From an uncultured Dorea sp. (lineage in GTDB: Bacteria > Bacillota > Clostridia > Lachnospirales > Lachnospiraceae): DNA of 64,000 nt. Positions 1 through 9,237 of this stretch are shown here, in pieces (within the stretch, counting starts at the first letter, position 1; every line of letters begins with the position of its first letter). The notes below the pieces were generated by a model. It did no database searches, was not told where the DNA came from, and worked only from the letters and a program-made list of their open reading frames with translations. A program made the translations under genes and the position numbers. Location: positions 1 through 64,000 of the forward strand of contig CAJUBG010000009.1 in assembly GCA_910584575.1 (NCBI GenBank), given 5' to 3'.

Positions 1-242
1 TCCTGAAGCTTATGAATCTGCTGCTCGTTCTCTACCAGAAAGGTCAGTTCCACCAGACCGTAATCCGCCCCCTGCCTTAAGATATCCTTCGAATATCTTC
101 CGCCCAGGGCAAGATTCACAGAACCCAGGATAATCGATTTACCTGCTCCGGTTTCTCCGGTCAGAATGTTAAGCCCATCCGCAAACTCTACCTCGATCTC
201 ATCAATCAATGCCAGATTTTTCACATGTAAATTCTGTAACAT
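1..242 (-). CDS. recN: DNA repair ATPase RecN, N-terminal part (cut by window edge)
   Basis: About the first 80 residues of RecN, an SMC-like ATPase that acts at double-strand breaks. The start is the ATG at 240-242, preceded by a strong AGGAGGCGG ribosome site. The reading begins MLQNLHVKNLALIDEIEVEF and carries the Walker A motif GETGAGKS, followed by LGGRYSKDILRQGA, typical of RecN. The rest lies before position 1. It is the last visible gene of the minus-strand operon that also holds argR, eight bases upstream; the argR-recN order is standard in Firmicutes. Identification is firm; only completeness is unknown. Confidence 0.95.
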   Translation of the reverse strand, partial: MLQNLHVKNLALIDEIEVEFADGLNILTGETGAGKSIILGSVNLALGGRYSKDILRQGADYGLVELTFLVENEQQIHKLQ

Positions 243-250
243 ACCGCCTC

Positions 251-697
251 CTATAAGACTATCCTGCCAATCTTATCCATCACCTTTGCCGTGTCCTCCA
301 CAGTCCGGATGGCGCACATAATGGTGTCGTCGCCGGCAATACTCCCCACGACCTCGCCCCACTTCATGGCGTCTATGGCCGCGCATACCGCCATGGCCAT
401 TCCGGATACCGTCTTGATGACCAGGATATTCTGTGCCATATCCATTGAGACAAATCCATCCTTCAGCACCCGAATATATTTCTCGTTGAGAAAACTTTCA
501 TTCTGATGAATCACATACCGCTGTTTCCCATTCTGCCCCGGAATCTTAGTCAGCTTCAAATCACGGATATCCCTGGATACCGTGGCCTGGGTCACATTAA
601 AGCCCTCCCGGTGCAGATAGTCCGCCAATTCCTCCTGAGTCTCGATATTGTTCTTGTGGATCAGTTCAATGATCTTCGCATGTCTGTTTCCCTTCAT
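251..697 (-). CDS. argR: Arginine repressor ArgR
   Basis: A 148-residue ArgR/AhrC-type regulator that senses L-arginine as a hexamer and represses arginine synthesis genes. The N-terminal winged helix contains the family motif ATVSRDIRDLKLTKI at about residues 38-52. The C-terminal oligomerisation and arginine-binding domain contains GSIAGDDTIMCAIR near residues 118-131, including the conserved GDDT. Length is normal for the family. It lies between nadK and recN in the same transcription unit, a classic Firmicute arrangement, so it is probably cotranscribed with them. No ARG box was searched for. Nothing unusual was seen. Confidence 0.96.
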   Translation of the reverse strand: MKGNRHAKIIELIHKNNIETQEELADYLHREGFNVTQATVSRDIRDLKLTKIPGQNGKQRYVIHQNESFLNEKYIRVLKDGFVSMDMAQNILVIKTVSGMAMAVCAAIDAMKWGEVVGSIAGDDTIMCAIRTVEDTAKVMDKIGRIVL

Positions 698-701
698 GGC
701 G

Positions 702-1538
702 TCAATTTCCTTTCATCTTCCCGCGTAATGTTTCCAGAAAGCTGACCTTGCTCAGCTTAATCATGGTAGTGGAGGCGTCCGACCTTCGCACCATCACCCT
801 GTCGCCCGTCTTAAGAGATACGGCGTCCGACCCGTCAAACGCCACATATACCTCCTCCTTAGAGCCATTGCGCCCTGGGCCAATCTCAATCACAATCTCA
901 TCCTCAGAGGACAACACAATACTCCTGGTATTCAGCGCATGGGAACAGATCGGCGTAATGACAATGAGGGATGCCGTAGGCTCAACGATGGGGCCGCCTG
1001 CCGACAGGTTGTACGCCGTAGAGCCCGTAGGCGTGGAAAGAACTACTCCGTCCGCCTCATAGTCATTGAGAAGCTCTCCATTGACATATAGACGGAAATG
1101 TATGATATGCAGCTCACCTTTCCTGGACACCACAATATCATTAAGGGATACGTCCGATCTGCCGTCCTCAAAAATCCCCTTAAGCATCATCCGCTTCTCC
1201 AAACAATAGTCTCCCGAAATGAGCTGGCTGACTGCCCCGTCGATACCGCCCACCTCCACCTCGGTCAGATACCCTAAGGTTCCCATATTGACGCCAAGGA
1301 TGGGGATTTCCTTCTCCCAGAACAGCCTTGCCACTTCAATCAGGCTTCCGTCCCCGCCGATTACAATGGCACAGTCCACCTTTTCCGGCACAGAAGACTT
1401 GATAATCTTCTTATTCTCGTCTTTCCGGCATAAGATACATATCTTTCCCGCCGCCTCAAGAAGTTCCGTTACCTTCCTGGTCACGGTCTGCTCTGTATCC
1501 TTTCCGTCATTCGTAACAATTAAAAATCTGTCCATCAT
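702..1538 (-). CDS. nadK: NAD kinase
   Basis: ATP-dependent NAD kinase that makes NADP in the cytosol. The glycine-rich GGDGSLIEVAR, the NMGTLGYLTEV motif and the NAD-binding stretch ADGVVLSTPTGSTAYNLSAG are all present. I place the start at the tandem ATG pair at 1536-1538/1533-1535, because AAGGAAC precedes it; the open frame extends upstream to 1628 but has no ribosome site and overlaps tlyA. This gives 278-279 residues, normal for the family. It sits between tlyA and argR in the same operon, the usual clostridial order. Confidence 0.95.
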   Translation of the reverse strand: MMDRFLIVTNDGKDTEQTVTRKVTELLEAAGKICILCRKDENKKIIKSSVPEKVDCAIVIGGDGSLIEVARLFWEKEIPILGVNMGTLGYLTEVEVGGIDGAVSQLISGDYCLEKRMMLKGIFEDGRSDVSLNDIVVSRKGELHIIHFRLYVNGELLNDYEADGVVLSTPTGSTAYNLSAGGPIVEPTASLIVITPICSHALNTRSIVLSSEDEIVIEIGPGRNGSKEEVYVAFDGSDAVSLKTGDRVMVRRSDASTTMIKLSKVSFLETLRGKMKGN

Positions 1539-1560
1539 TTCTTGTTCCTTTAAAAACGTT

Positions 1561-2376
1561 CTACTGACCCTTGGCCAGCGTATCAAATGCCCTGTCTGTG
1601 ACCTGCAAAATGTCCACCGTCTCTGCAATGCGCCCCTGTCCTTCTTCGCATTTCATGAGATGCATCAGGTACTCGATATTCCCCTCAGGCCCGCGAATCG
1701 GAGAAAAATCAATTTCCAGGACGTCAAACCCTGTACTGACGGCATATCCGAATACCGCCTCAATCACCTCCACATGGGTACTCTTTTCACGGACAACGCC
1801 CTTCTTCCCCACCTTATTGCGCCCTGCCTCAAACTGGGGTTTAATAAGAACAACCACCTGTCCCTTATCGCGAAGATATCCATGGATTGCAGGAAGCACC
1901 TTGGAGAGTGAGATAAACGAAACATCCACAGAGGAAAAGTCCACCGGCTCTCCAAGCTCATCAGGCGTTACATAACGGATGTTGGTCTTTTCCATACAGA
2001 CAACCCGTTCATCCTGCCTAAGCCCCCAGTCAAGCTGCCCTCTCCCCACATCAATGGCATAGACCTTCTTAGCGCCGTTCTTTAACATGCAGTCCGTAAA
2101 TCCGCCCGTAGATGCGCCTACGTCCGTACAGACCTTACCCTTTACGTCCACGTCAAAATTCTTAAGCGCCTTCTCAAGCTTAAGGCCGCCGCGGCTGACA
2201 TAGGGAAGGGAATTGCCCCGCACCTCGATGGCGCACTCCTCCGGAAAGGATGCGCCGGCTTTATCCTCCCGCTGTCCGTCCACAAAGACATTGCCGGACA
2301 TGATGATTGCCTTGGCCTTCTCGCGGGAAGCTGCCAGATTCCTTTTTACCAGTAATACATCTAAACGTTCCTTCAT
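1561..2376 (-). CDS. tlyA: TlyA family rRNA 2'-O-methyltransferase (hemolysin-like)
   Basis: A 271-residue protein with an N-terminal S4 RNA-binding domain (RLDVLLVKRNLAASREKAKA, residues 4-23) and a FtsJ-like Rossmann methyltransferase domain. The SAM-binding motif DVGASTGGFTDCML lies near residue 85, and VSFISLSKVLP and the KPQFE motif follow. TlyA proteins 2'-O-methylate cytidines in 16S/23S rRNA; older names call them hemolysins. I chose the ATG at 2374-2376; a GTG two codons earlier overlaps the dxs stop codon and could also be used. It sits directly after dxs. Confidence 0.93.
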   Translation of the reverse strand: MKERLDVLLVKRNLAASREKAKAIIMSGNVFVDGQREDKAGASFPEECAIEVRGNSLPYVSRGGLKLEKALKNFDVDVKGKVCTDVGASTGGFTDCMLKNGAKKVYAIDVGRGQLDWGLRQDERVVCMEKTNIRYVTPDELGEPVDFSSVDVSFISLSKVLPAIHGYLRDKGQVVVLIKPQFEAGRNKVGKKGVVREKSTHVEVIEAVFGYAVSTGFDVLEIDFSPIRGPEGNIEYLMHLMKCEEGQGRIAETVDILQVTDRAFDTLAKGQ

Positions 2377-2378
2377 AG

Positions 2379-4262
2379 TCACTCACAATCTTCTCTGCCA
2401 ATCTGTTGGCAGTAAGCCTCTATTATCTTCTTTGTCATTGTCTCTACGTCCAGCCCCGTCTCTTTTCTGAGCGCCTTAATACTTCCATGCTCTACATAAT
2501 CATCAGGGAGAGCCAGCGGTAGCACCCGTATGTTCCGGCATTTTCGGTTCACATACTCCATCACATGTTCTCCGAAGCCTCCGGTCTGCACATTCTCCTC
2601 CACCGTGGCAATCAGCCTGTGGTTTTTGCACAATTCCTCAATCATATCCTCGTCAATCGGCTTGACAAATCGGGCGTTAATCAGGGTACAGCCATATCCC
2701 TGCTCTTTAAGCCGCACCCTCACCTCTGCCGCCGCCTCGAACATATGGCCTACGCTTAAGATGGCAATCTCTGCCTCCTGGTATATCATCTCACTCCTGC
2801 CGTAAACCACAGGCTCACGAAATTCCCCATATCCGTCATAGGCTTCCCCTCTTGGATAACGCAGGGCAATGGGGCCATGGTACGTGAGGGCAAACCTGAG
2901 CATATCCGCCAACTCCCATTTATTTTTCGGAGACATAACCGTCATATTGGGGATACTGCTAAGATAAGACAAATCGAAAATCCCCTGATGAGTCTCGCCG
3001 TCGCTTCCCACCAGACCGGCCCTGTCAACCGCCAGCACCACCGGAAGCTTCTGGAGAGCCACATCATGAATCATCTGGTCATAGGCCCGCTGCAAAAATG
3101 AGGAATACACGGCAAATACGGGATGAACCCCTCCTGCCGCAAGCCCCGCCGCAAAGGTGACCCCGTGAGCCTCCGCAATCCCCACGTCAAAAAACCTCTT
3201 AGGGTAAAGCTGCCGAAACCTGGAAAGCCCTGTCCCGTCCGCCATAGCCGCAGTTATCGCCACAATCTCCGGACGCTTTCTCGCCTCGTCACAGAGCACC
3301 TTGCCAAATACATCCGTATAACTGTCCTTCTTCTTAGCAGTCTCCGGTTCTCCCGTCTCAATCTGAAACGGCCCGATCCCGTGGAACTTGTCCGGATGCT
3401 TCTCCGCCGGCGCATATCCCTTCCCCTTCTCTGTCATGACATGGAGAAGCACCGGCTCGTCCATCCTGCGAGCCTCCCGAAGGGCGCGGCACAGCACCGG
3501 AATATTATGGCCCGGAATCGGTCCCAGATAGGTAATCCCCATATCCTCAAAAAACATTCCCGGCACCACAAGCTGTTTAATACTGCTCTTGGTCTTTCGC
3601 ATCTTCCGAATCATGGAATCTCCCACCACGGGAATCTTATTCAGGGCAGTCGTGACACCCTTCTTTAAACCGGTATAGAAGTCCGCAGTCCGAAGCCTCG
3701 CAAGATATTTGGACATGCCGCCCACATTTTCGGAAATCGACATGTTATTATCATTCAGAACAATAATAAAATTAGTATCCAATGTGGATGCATTATTCAG
3801 CGCCTCGTAGGCCATCCCTCCGGTGAGTGAGCCGTCCCCGATTACGGAAACCACGCTGTAATCCTCGCCTCTTAAATCCCTGGCTTTCACATAGCCAAGC
3901 CCCGCCGAGATAGACGTAGAGCTGTGGCCTGTATCAAACGCGTCGCATGCACTCTCTTTTCTCTTGGGGAAACCACTCATTCCCCCGTATTTGCGCAGAT
4001 CGTCAAAGCCCTCCTTCCTTCCGGTCAGAAGCTTATGGGTGTAAGACTGGTGCCCCACATCCCAGATAATCTTATCTTTGGGAAGGTCAAAGACCAGATG
4101 CATGGCCATGGTAAGCTCAACCACTCCCAGATTCGACGCAAGATGTCCCCCGCTTTTGCTGATCTTCTCAATGAGAAACTCACGAATCTCCTCCGCCAGT
4201 TCAGGAAGTTCTTCGGGCATTAGGGCCTTGATATCGTTTTCCTTTTGTATCCTCTCTAACAT
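2379..4262 (-). CDS. dxs: 1-deoxy-D-xylulose-5-phosphate synthase
   Basis: A 627-residue thiamine-diphosphate enzyme that condenses pyruvate and glyceraldehyde 3-phosphate, the first step of the MEP isoprenoid pathway. The N-terminal ThDP-binding segment GDGSLTGGMAYEALNNA is at about residues 142-158, the pyrimidine-binding transketolase domain contains DRAGLVGSDGETHQGIFDL, and a C-terminal transketolase domain follows. Length is normal. Ribosome site AGGGG precedes the ATG at 4262. It follows ispA and overlaps or abuts tlyA, so expression is probably coupled. Another MEP gene, ispF, is elsewhere in this window (26889-27437). Confidence 0.97.
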   Translation of the reverse strand: MLERIQKENDIKALMPEELPELAEEIREFLIEKISKSGGHLASNLGVVELTMAMHLVFDLPKDKIIWDVGHQSYTHKLLTGRKEGFDDLRKYGGMSGFPKRKESACDAFDTGHSSTSISAGLGYVKARDLRGEDYSVVSVIGDGSLTGGMAYEALNNASTLDTNFIIVLNDNNMSISENVGGMSKYLARLRTADFYTGLKKGVTTALNKIPVVGDSMIRKMRKTKSSIKQLVVPGMFFEDMGITYLGPIPGHNIPVLCRALREARRMDEPVLLHVMTEKGKGYAPAEKHPDKFHGIGPFQIETGEPETAKKKDSYTDVFGKVLCDEARKRPEIVAITAAMADGTGLSRFRQLYPKRFFDVGIAEAHGVTFAAGLAAGGVHPVFAVYSSFLQRAYDQMIHDVALQKLPVVLAVDRAGLVGSDGETHQGIFDLSYLSSIPNMTVMSPKNKWELADMLRFALTYHGPIALRYPRGEAYDGYGEFREPVVYGRSEMIYQEAEIAILSVGHMFEAAAEVRVRLKEQGYGCTLINARFVKPIDEDMIEELCKNHRLIATVEENVQTGGFGEHVMEYVNRKCRNIRVLPLALPDDYVEHGSIKALRKETGLDVETMTKKIIEAYCQQIGREDCE

Positions 4263-4276
4263 AGTCCGTCCCCTCT

Positions 4277-5179
4277 CTATCTGTCCCTGTGGATCAGTTG
4301 GAGTAACAGCTTCTCCAGAAATGCATTCTCTCCCGACAGCTCGTGAAGAAGGCGGATGGCCTCGTTAGACAGCCTCTTTACTTCCTTTTCTGCCTCTGGA
4401 ATCCCCATCAGGGTAACATATGTTGTCTTCTCATTCTTCTCATCACTGTGGATCGGCTTGCCTAAGACCTCCCTGGTACTGGTCACATCCAGAATGTCGT
4501 CCTGAATCTGGAACGCTACTCCCACATATCCGGCAATCTTTTCGACTTTGCGGACCTCCTCCTCAGACGCGCCGCCAAGGATTGCCCCGATCATCATGGA
4601 CGCTTCAATTAACGCAGCCGTCTTGAGCCGGTAAATGGTATCCAGCACCTCACTGGAAACCTCGTGCCCTGTCTCCTTCACATCAATGACCTGGCCGCCG
4701 ATCATTCCGTAGATTCCCGCCTTATTTCCAAGGACTGTAAGCGCCCTTCCGATGGCAAGGCTGTCCTCAGGATCGGTCACAAACGCTTTAAAAGCCGTCT
4801 CAAAGGCATAGTTGAGCAATGCGTCCCCCGTAAGAATCCCCATATCCTCCCCATAGACAACATGGGTGGTCTTGCGCCCCCGCCGGTATTCGTCATTATC
4901 CATGGCCGGCAGATCGTCATGAACCAGAGAATAGGTATGTATCATCTCAATGGCAGCCATAAACGCCCTAAGCGACCTTGACGTACCGTTATACAGATAA
5001 AACGTCTCCTGCATCAGCATGGGACGCAGCCGCTTGCCTCCCGCCATAAGGCTATACCCCATTGCCTCCATAATCACACTCTGATAACCCTTCTGTCTGG
5101 GAAGGTATTCCTGAAGGATTCCTTCAATTTTCTGTACCTTCTGCTTCATCTGAACCTGAAAATCATTGTCAGAATTCAT
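4277..5179 (-). CDS. ispA: Farnesyl/geranyl diphosphate synthase
   Basis: A 300-residue all-alpha polyprenyl synthase. Both aspartate-rich motifs are present: the first, DDLPAMDND, near residue 88, and the second, FQIQDDILD, near residue 223. GGKRLRP near residue 47 is also conserved. It makes the C15 (or C20) precursor for undecaprenyl and quinone synthesis. I place the start at the ATG at 5177-5179, which has AAGGTGG five bases upstream; the frame opens six codons earlier with no ribosome site. The first 3 codons overlap the end of xseB, which suggests translational coupling. Confidence 0.95.
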   Translation of the reverse strand: MNSDNDFQVQMKQKVQKIEGILQEYLPRQKGYQSVIMEAMGYSLMAGGKRLRPMLMQETFYLYNGTSRSLRAFMAAIEMIHTYSLVHDDLPAMDNDEYRRGRKTTHVVYGEDMGILTGDALLNYAFETAFKAFVTDPEDSLAIGRALTVLGNKAGIYGMIGGQVIDVKETGHEVSSEVLDTIYRLKTAALIEASMMIGAILGGASEEEVRKVEKIAGYVGVAFQIQDDILDVTSTREVLGKPIHSDEKNEKTTYVTLMGIPEAEKEVKRLSNEAIRLLHELSGENAFLEKLLLQLIHRDR

Positions 5180-5393
5180 GTGTCCCACCTTCTTCATCTA
5201 AAATCAGCATCTTCTTTTCCACTTCGTCAATCCGTTCGCTGCATTGCTTCAGCGCATCCATTCCTCTGTGATAGAGCTGAAAGGAATCCTCCAGAGATAC
5301 GTCCTCTCCCTCCATCTTACGGATTACCTCCTCTAACTGGACGAATAACTCCTCAAGGCTCGCCCCTTCCTGCTTTTCTGCCTTCTTCGGCAT
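5169..5393 (-). CDS. xseB: Exodeoxyribonuclease VII small subunit
   Basis: A 74-residue acidic helical protein with the family signature SLEELFVQLEEVIRKMEGED followed by VSLEDSFQLYHRGMDAL. XseB forms the long helical hairpins that decorate the catalytic XseA subunit of exonuclease VII. The start has AGGAG seven bases upstream. It follows xseA by 40 bases and overlaps ispA by 11. Length is typical. Confidence 0.95.
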   Translation of the reverse strand: MPKKAEKQEGASLEELFVQLEEVIRKMEGEDVSLEDSFQLYHRGMDALKQCSERIDEVEKKMLILDEEGGTHEF

Positions 5394-5433
5394 ACCCGAT
5401 CTCCTGCCTTTCTTTCCGGTACTTTACCCCTGC

Positions 5434-6675
5434 TTACTCTGTCAATATATGCAATTGTGCTAATTCACCTTTGGAATAGCCCAAGCTGTCCTTCACATTT
5501 ACGTGAATCACGCCGTCCGTTACATAGACAGACAAATCGTCCCCCGTTTTTACCTGTCCCACCCTTTTGATTACTTTATGCTTCTCTCCCTCCACATAGG
5601 AATATCCCTGGTTCAGCTTTTCTATGGGAGAGAGCCCCTTCATCGCTCTCATGCAGAGTGCAAGCCTGTGCCGGCTGTCCGTAAGCCGCCTTTCCATCTG
5701 TTTACGGAGGCGGTCCTCCAAATCATCCAAACGCTGCCTGTGCACCTGCAGCTTGTAGCGTGGGTGCAGATATTTAAGCCTGGTCTGACAGTCTCTAAGC
5801 CTTAAGCGGTTCATGGCGACCTTTTGAGAGAGCAGGCGGTTTAATGAAAGCCCATATTCCTGCATACGCATCTGTGTCTGGCGATAATCATAAACTGCCA
5901 GCTCAGCCGCCGCAGACGGCGTAGGCGCCCGAAGATCCGCCGCATAGTCCGCAATGGTGGTGTCCGTCTCGTGTCCCACCGCCGAGATAATGGGAATCTG
6001 ACAGTCGAAGATTGCCCGCGCCACCTCCTCCTCGTTAAAAGCCCACAGATCCTCGATAGAGCCTCCGCCCCGTCCTACGATCATCACATCCACCTGCGCG
6101 GCTTCTAACATGCGGATTCCCCGCACAATGCTCTCCTTGGCGCCCTCCCCCTGTACCTGGGCCGGATACAGGATGAGCTGGACATAAGGATTCCTGCGCG
6201 CGGCTATATTCATGATATCCCGCACGGCGGCGCCGTTGGGCGCCGTCACGACGCCAATCCGTCTGGCATATGCCGGAATAGGCTTCTTGTATTCCGGCGC
6301 GAACATTCCCATTTCTTCCAGTTCCTTTTTCAACATCTGAAAACGCTCATAGAGAGCCCCGTCCCCATCCTGACGAATCTCCCGCGCATAGAGCTGGTAA
6401 GAGCCGCTTCTCTCGTATACGTTCACCCCTCCAAGCACCACCACCTGCTGTCCGTCGCTGAGACGAAAAGAGAGCCCGCCCCGCTGCCCGGCAAACATAA
6501 CGCAGGCAATCGTTCCGGACTCATCCTTCAGTGAAAAATATATATGTCCTGATGTGTGGTACTTTAAGTTAGACACTTCGCCCTTGACGTAGATACGGTT
6601 CAGCATATAATCCTGGGTAAACATATTCTTAATATAAGCATTAACCTGTTTTACTGTATATATACTCTTTGCCAT
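5434..6675 (-). CDS. xseA: Exodeoxyribonuclease VII large subunit
   Basis: A 413-residue catalytic subunit of exonuclease VII, which degrades single-stranded DNA from both ends. It has an N-terminal OB-fold (IYTVKQVNAYIKNMF, then GEVSNLKYHTSGHIYFSLKD) and the nuclease core with GVVTAPNGAAVRDI, VGRGGGSIEDLWAFN and SAVGHETDTTIADYAADLRA. The start is the ATG at 6673-6675 with AAAGGAGATTT upstream; the open frame extends 30 codons further but has no start signal and overlaps nusB. A helical C-terminal half with many Arg residues follows, normal for the family. Confidence 0.96.
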   Translation of the reverse strand: MAKSIYTVKQVNAYIKNMFTQDYMLNRIYVKGEVSNLKYHTSGHIYFSLKDESGTIACVMFAGQRGGLSFRLSDGQQVVVLGGVNVYERSGSYQLYAREIRQDGDGALYERFQMLKKELEEMGMFAPEYKKPIPAYARRIGVVTAPNGAAVRDIMNIAARRNPYVQLILYPAQVQGEGAKESIVRGIRMLEAAQVDVMIVGRGGGSIEDLWAFNEEEVARAIFDCQIPIISAVGHETDTTIADYAADLRAPTPSAAAELAVYDYRQTQMRMQEYGLSLNRLLSQKVAMNRLRLRDCQTRLKYLHPRYKLQVHRQRLDDLEDRLRKQMERRLTDSRHRLALCMRAMKGLSPIEKLNQGYSYVEGEKHKVIKRVGQVKTGDDLSVYVTDGVIHVNVKDSLGYSKGELAQLHILTE

Positions 6676-6694
6676 AAATCTCCTTTGCAAAGGC

Positions 6695-7093
6695 TTAAGA
6701 CACCAGCTTCGCAAGCACAGCATTAATGAAAGCCGGACCTTCATCGCTGCTGTACTTCTTGGCAAGCTCTACCGCCTCGTCAATGGCAACACCCACCGGA
6801 ACCTCCTCGTCCCACTTCATCTCGTACACGGCAAGACGAAGAATGGACAGATCCACCTTGTTCATACGGCTGGTCTTCCATCCCGTGGTGTGGGTATTCA
6901 AAAGGGCGTCAATCTCCCCCGCCTTCTCGGCAACCCTCTGGGCCTTCTGCCGGATATAGTCAAGATCCTGCTCGCGGGGATTCTCAAGCTGCTCAAAATA
7001 GAGCCCCAACTGCTCAGGCATCTCATCCGCGGGACGAAATTCAATCCCAAACACCATCTTAAAGATATGTTCTCTTAACTCTGACCTTTTCAC
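6695..7093 (-). CDS. nusB: Transcription antitermination factor NusB
   Basis: A 132-residue all-helical NusB, a partner of NusE in rRNA antitermination complexes. The conserved end of the family, VPVGVAIDEAVELAKKYSSD followed by GPAFINAVLAKL, is present, as are REHIFKMVFGIEF at the N-terminus and the KVDLSILRLAVYEM segment. The start codon is a GTG at 7091-7093, placed directly after the asp23 stop and preceded by GGAGG at eight bases, so translation is likely coupled to asp23. Length and context are typical. Confidence 0.95.
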   Translation of the reverse strand: MKRSELREHIFKMVFGIEFRPADEMPEQLGLYFEQLENPREQDLDYIRQKAQRVAEKAGEIDALLNTHTTGWKTSRMNKVDLSILRLAVYEMKWDEEVPVGVAIDEAVELAKKYSSDEGPAFINAVLAKLVS

Positions 7094-7477
7094 TTATGCT
7101 TCCTCCGGCATATCCACTCCGGCAACACGGATATTAACGTCGGCAACCTCAAGCCCCGTCATGTTCTCGATGGCAGCCTTAACCTTCTCCTGGACTCTCT
7201 GGGTGGTGTCCTTGATGCTGTACCCATAGCACAGGTTCAATACCAGGGAAACGGTAACGATTCCATCCAGTACGTCAACCTTCACGCCTTTTGACAAAGA
7301 CTTCATTCCAAACTTGCTCACCAGCTCTCTCGTGGCATTGCCTGTCATTGAGGAAACGCCCTCCACCTCCATGGCTGCAAGCCCTGCAATGATGGCTACC
7401 ACCTCGTCCGCAATCTTCACTTCTCCCAGATTCTCATCAGTCTGTATGGTATATGTGTTACGTTCTTCTTTGCTCAT
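7094..7477 (-). CDS. Asp23/Gls24 family envelope stress-like protein
   Basis: A 127-residue member of the Asp23/Gls24 family. Visible family features are LGEVKIADEVVAIIAGLAAM, GVSSMTGN, and the repeated VSLVLNLCYGYSIKDTTQRV segment. The family includes membrane-anchored Asp23 of staphylococci and clostridial proteins always found just before nusB; the clostridial function is not established. It is the first gene of the operon running to recN: the promoter at 7517-7545 lies about 40 bases upstream, with AGGAGG eleven bases before the ATG. Confidence 0.9.
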   Translation of the reverse strand: MSKEERNTYTIQTDENLGEVKIADEVVAIIAGLAAMEVEGVSSMTGNATRELVSKFGMKSLSKGVKVDVLDGIVTVSLVLNLCYGYSIKDTTQRVQEKVKAAIENMTGLEVADVNIRVAGVDMPEEA

Positions 7478-7516
7478 ATCTTCTGAAACCTCCTATTTTA
7501 GTATACACTTCTTGTC

Positions 7517-7545
7517 ATTATATCAAATTTACAGGGATTTGCAAA
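7517..7545 (-). promoter_or_regulatory. Promoter of the asp23-nusB-...-recN operon
   Basis: On the minus strand, a TATAAT -10 box (7517-7522) is separated by exactly 17 bases from TTTGCA (7540-7545), a weak but acceptable -35 box. It lies in the only substantial gap before asp23 and fits a sigma-A promoter. Confidence 0.6.
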
Positions 7546-7568
7546 GTAGACCTTTGAAAATTTCCCCT

Positions 7569-9170
7569 CTATCTTCCAAATTCAGACAGCCTAAGCCCTT
7601 CGTTTCGCTCTACGGTCATACGGATACTCCAGTCATTGACAAACAAAAGCAGCGGCCTTCCCTTTAAGTCCTTAACCTTCTTCATATCAGAGGTCCCTGT
7701 CAGCTTGTCTAAATCAATGTCCGTATTCTCAATCCAACGGATATACTCATAAGGCAGGTTATCCAGACGGATATCCACATTGTATTCATTTTCCAGACGG
7801 TACTTTAGAACATCAAACTGAAGGACGCCTACCACGCCCACGATAATCTCCTCCATGCCTGTGTTGAACTCCTGGAAAATCTGGATTGCACCCTCCTGGG
7901 CAATCTGGTTGATTCCTTTGATGAACTGCTTGCGCTTCATGGTATCTACCTGGCGTACTCTTGCAAAGTGCTCTGGCGCGAAGGTGGGGATTCCTTCGTA
8001 GGCAAAACGCTTCGCGGAAGTGGTCAGGGTATCTCCGATAGAGAAAATCCCCGGATCAAACACACCGATAATATCCCCTCCGTAGGCTTTGTCTATCATC
8101 TTGCGCTCGCTTGCCATCATCTGCTGCGGTTGGGAGAGACGCACCTTTTTGCCTCCCTGGATGTGGTACACGTCCATTCCCGCCTCAAACTCCCCTGAAC
8201 AGATTCTCATAAAAGCGATTCTGTCCCTGTGAGCCTTGTTCATATTGGCCTGAATCTTGAAAACAAAGGCGGAGAAATCCTTCTCCTCCATAGGGTCTAT
8301 TGCCCCCTGGTCACAGGTCCGCGGCAGAGGCGGCGTTGTCATACGAAGAAAATGCAAAAGGAAGGTCTCCACGCCGAAATTAGTAAGGGCTGAGCCAAAG
8401 AATACAGGAGAAAGCTCTCCCTTGCTCACCAACTCCTGGTCAAACTCGGCGCCCGCGCCGTCCTGTAATTCAATCTCCTCCTCTAGCTGTGTTAGCTGCG
8501 CATCCGTTACCCATGCCTTAAGCGACGGGTCATCGATGGCAATTTTCTTTACCTCCCCTTGCGTCGTTCCCTTGTGGGTATCTGAAAACAGCTCTACCTT
8601 CCTCGTATTACGGTCATAGACTCCCTTAAATTCTTTGCCTGAGCCTATGGGCCAGTTCACCGGACAGGTGGCGATGCCAAGCTCATTCTCAATGTCGTCC
8701 AGAAGCTCGAAGGTATCCATTGCCTCCCTGTCCATCTTATTGATAAATGTAAAAATGGGGATATGGCGCATGGTGCATACCTTAAACAGCTTCCTGGTCT
8801 GGGCCTCCACGCCTTTGGACGCGTCGATTACCATGACGGCAGAATCCGCCGCCATCAGCGTCCGGTAGGTATCCTCCGAGAAATCCTGATGCCCCGGCGT
8901 ATCCAGGATGTTGATGCAGTATCCATTGTAGTTAAACTGCAGTACCGACGAGGTGACGGAGATCCCCCTCTCCTTCTCAATCTCCATCCAGTCTGATACC
9001 GCATGGCGGGCGGTTGCCTTGCCTTTGACGCTTCCCGCTAAGTTGATTGCGCCCCCATATAATAGGAACTTCTCCGTCAGGGTTGTCTTTCCGGCATCCG
9101 GATGGGAGATGATGGCGAAGGTCCTCCGTTTTTTTATCTGGTTTTTTATTTCATCTGCAATCATTGACAT
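7569..9170 (-). CDS. prfC: Peptide chain release factor 3
   Basis: A 533-residue translational GTPase that recycles class-1 release factors. G1 is SHPDAGKTTLTEK near residue 22, G3 is DTPGHQDFSED, and G4 is FINKMDREA. C-terminal RF3-specific segments include FQEFNTGMEEIIVGVVGVLQ and the ending RMTVERNEGLRLSEFGR. The open frame starts at 9278, but the first Met with the expected protein N-terminus is at 9168-9170, with AGGAG 11 bases upstream. It lies between the asp23 operon and the accessory island and marks the left border of that island. Confidence 0.95.
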   Translation of the reverse strand: MSMIADEIKNQIKKRRTFAIISHPDAGKTTLTEKFLLYGGAINLAGSVKGKATARHAVSDWMEIEKERGISVTSSVLQFNYNGYCINILDTPGHQDFSEDTYRTLMAADSAVMVIDASKGVEAQTRKLFKVCTMRHIPIFTFINKMDREAMDTFELLDDIENELGIATCPVNWPIGSGKEFKGVYDRNTRKVELFSDTHKGTTQGEVKKIAIDDPSLKAWVTDAQLTQLEEEIELQDGAGAEFDQELVSKGELSPVFFGSALTNFGVETFLLHFLRMTTPPLPRTCDQGAIDPMEEKDFSAFVFKIQANMNKAHRDRIAFMRICSGEFEAGMDVYHIQGGKKVRLSQPQQMMASERKMIDKAYGGDIIGVFDPGIFSIGDTLTTSAKRFAYEGIPTFAPEHFARVRQVDTMKRKQFIKGINQIAQEGAIQIFQEFNTGMEEIIVGVVGVLQFDVLKYRLENEYNVDIRLDNLPYEYIRWIENTDIDLDKLTGTSDMKKVKDLKGRPLLLFVNDWSIRMTVERNEGLRLSEFGR

Positions 9171-9237
9171 ATTTAGAAACACTCCTAAGATATAGTATAG
9201 CCGCTTTTTGCGCTGATAAACAGTATAGCATACCTGA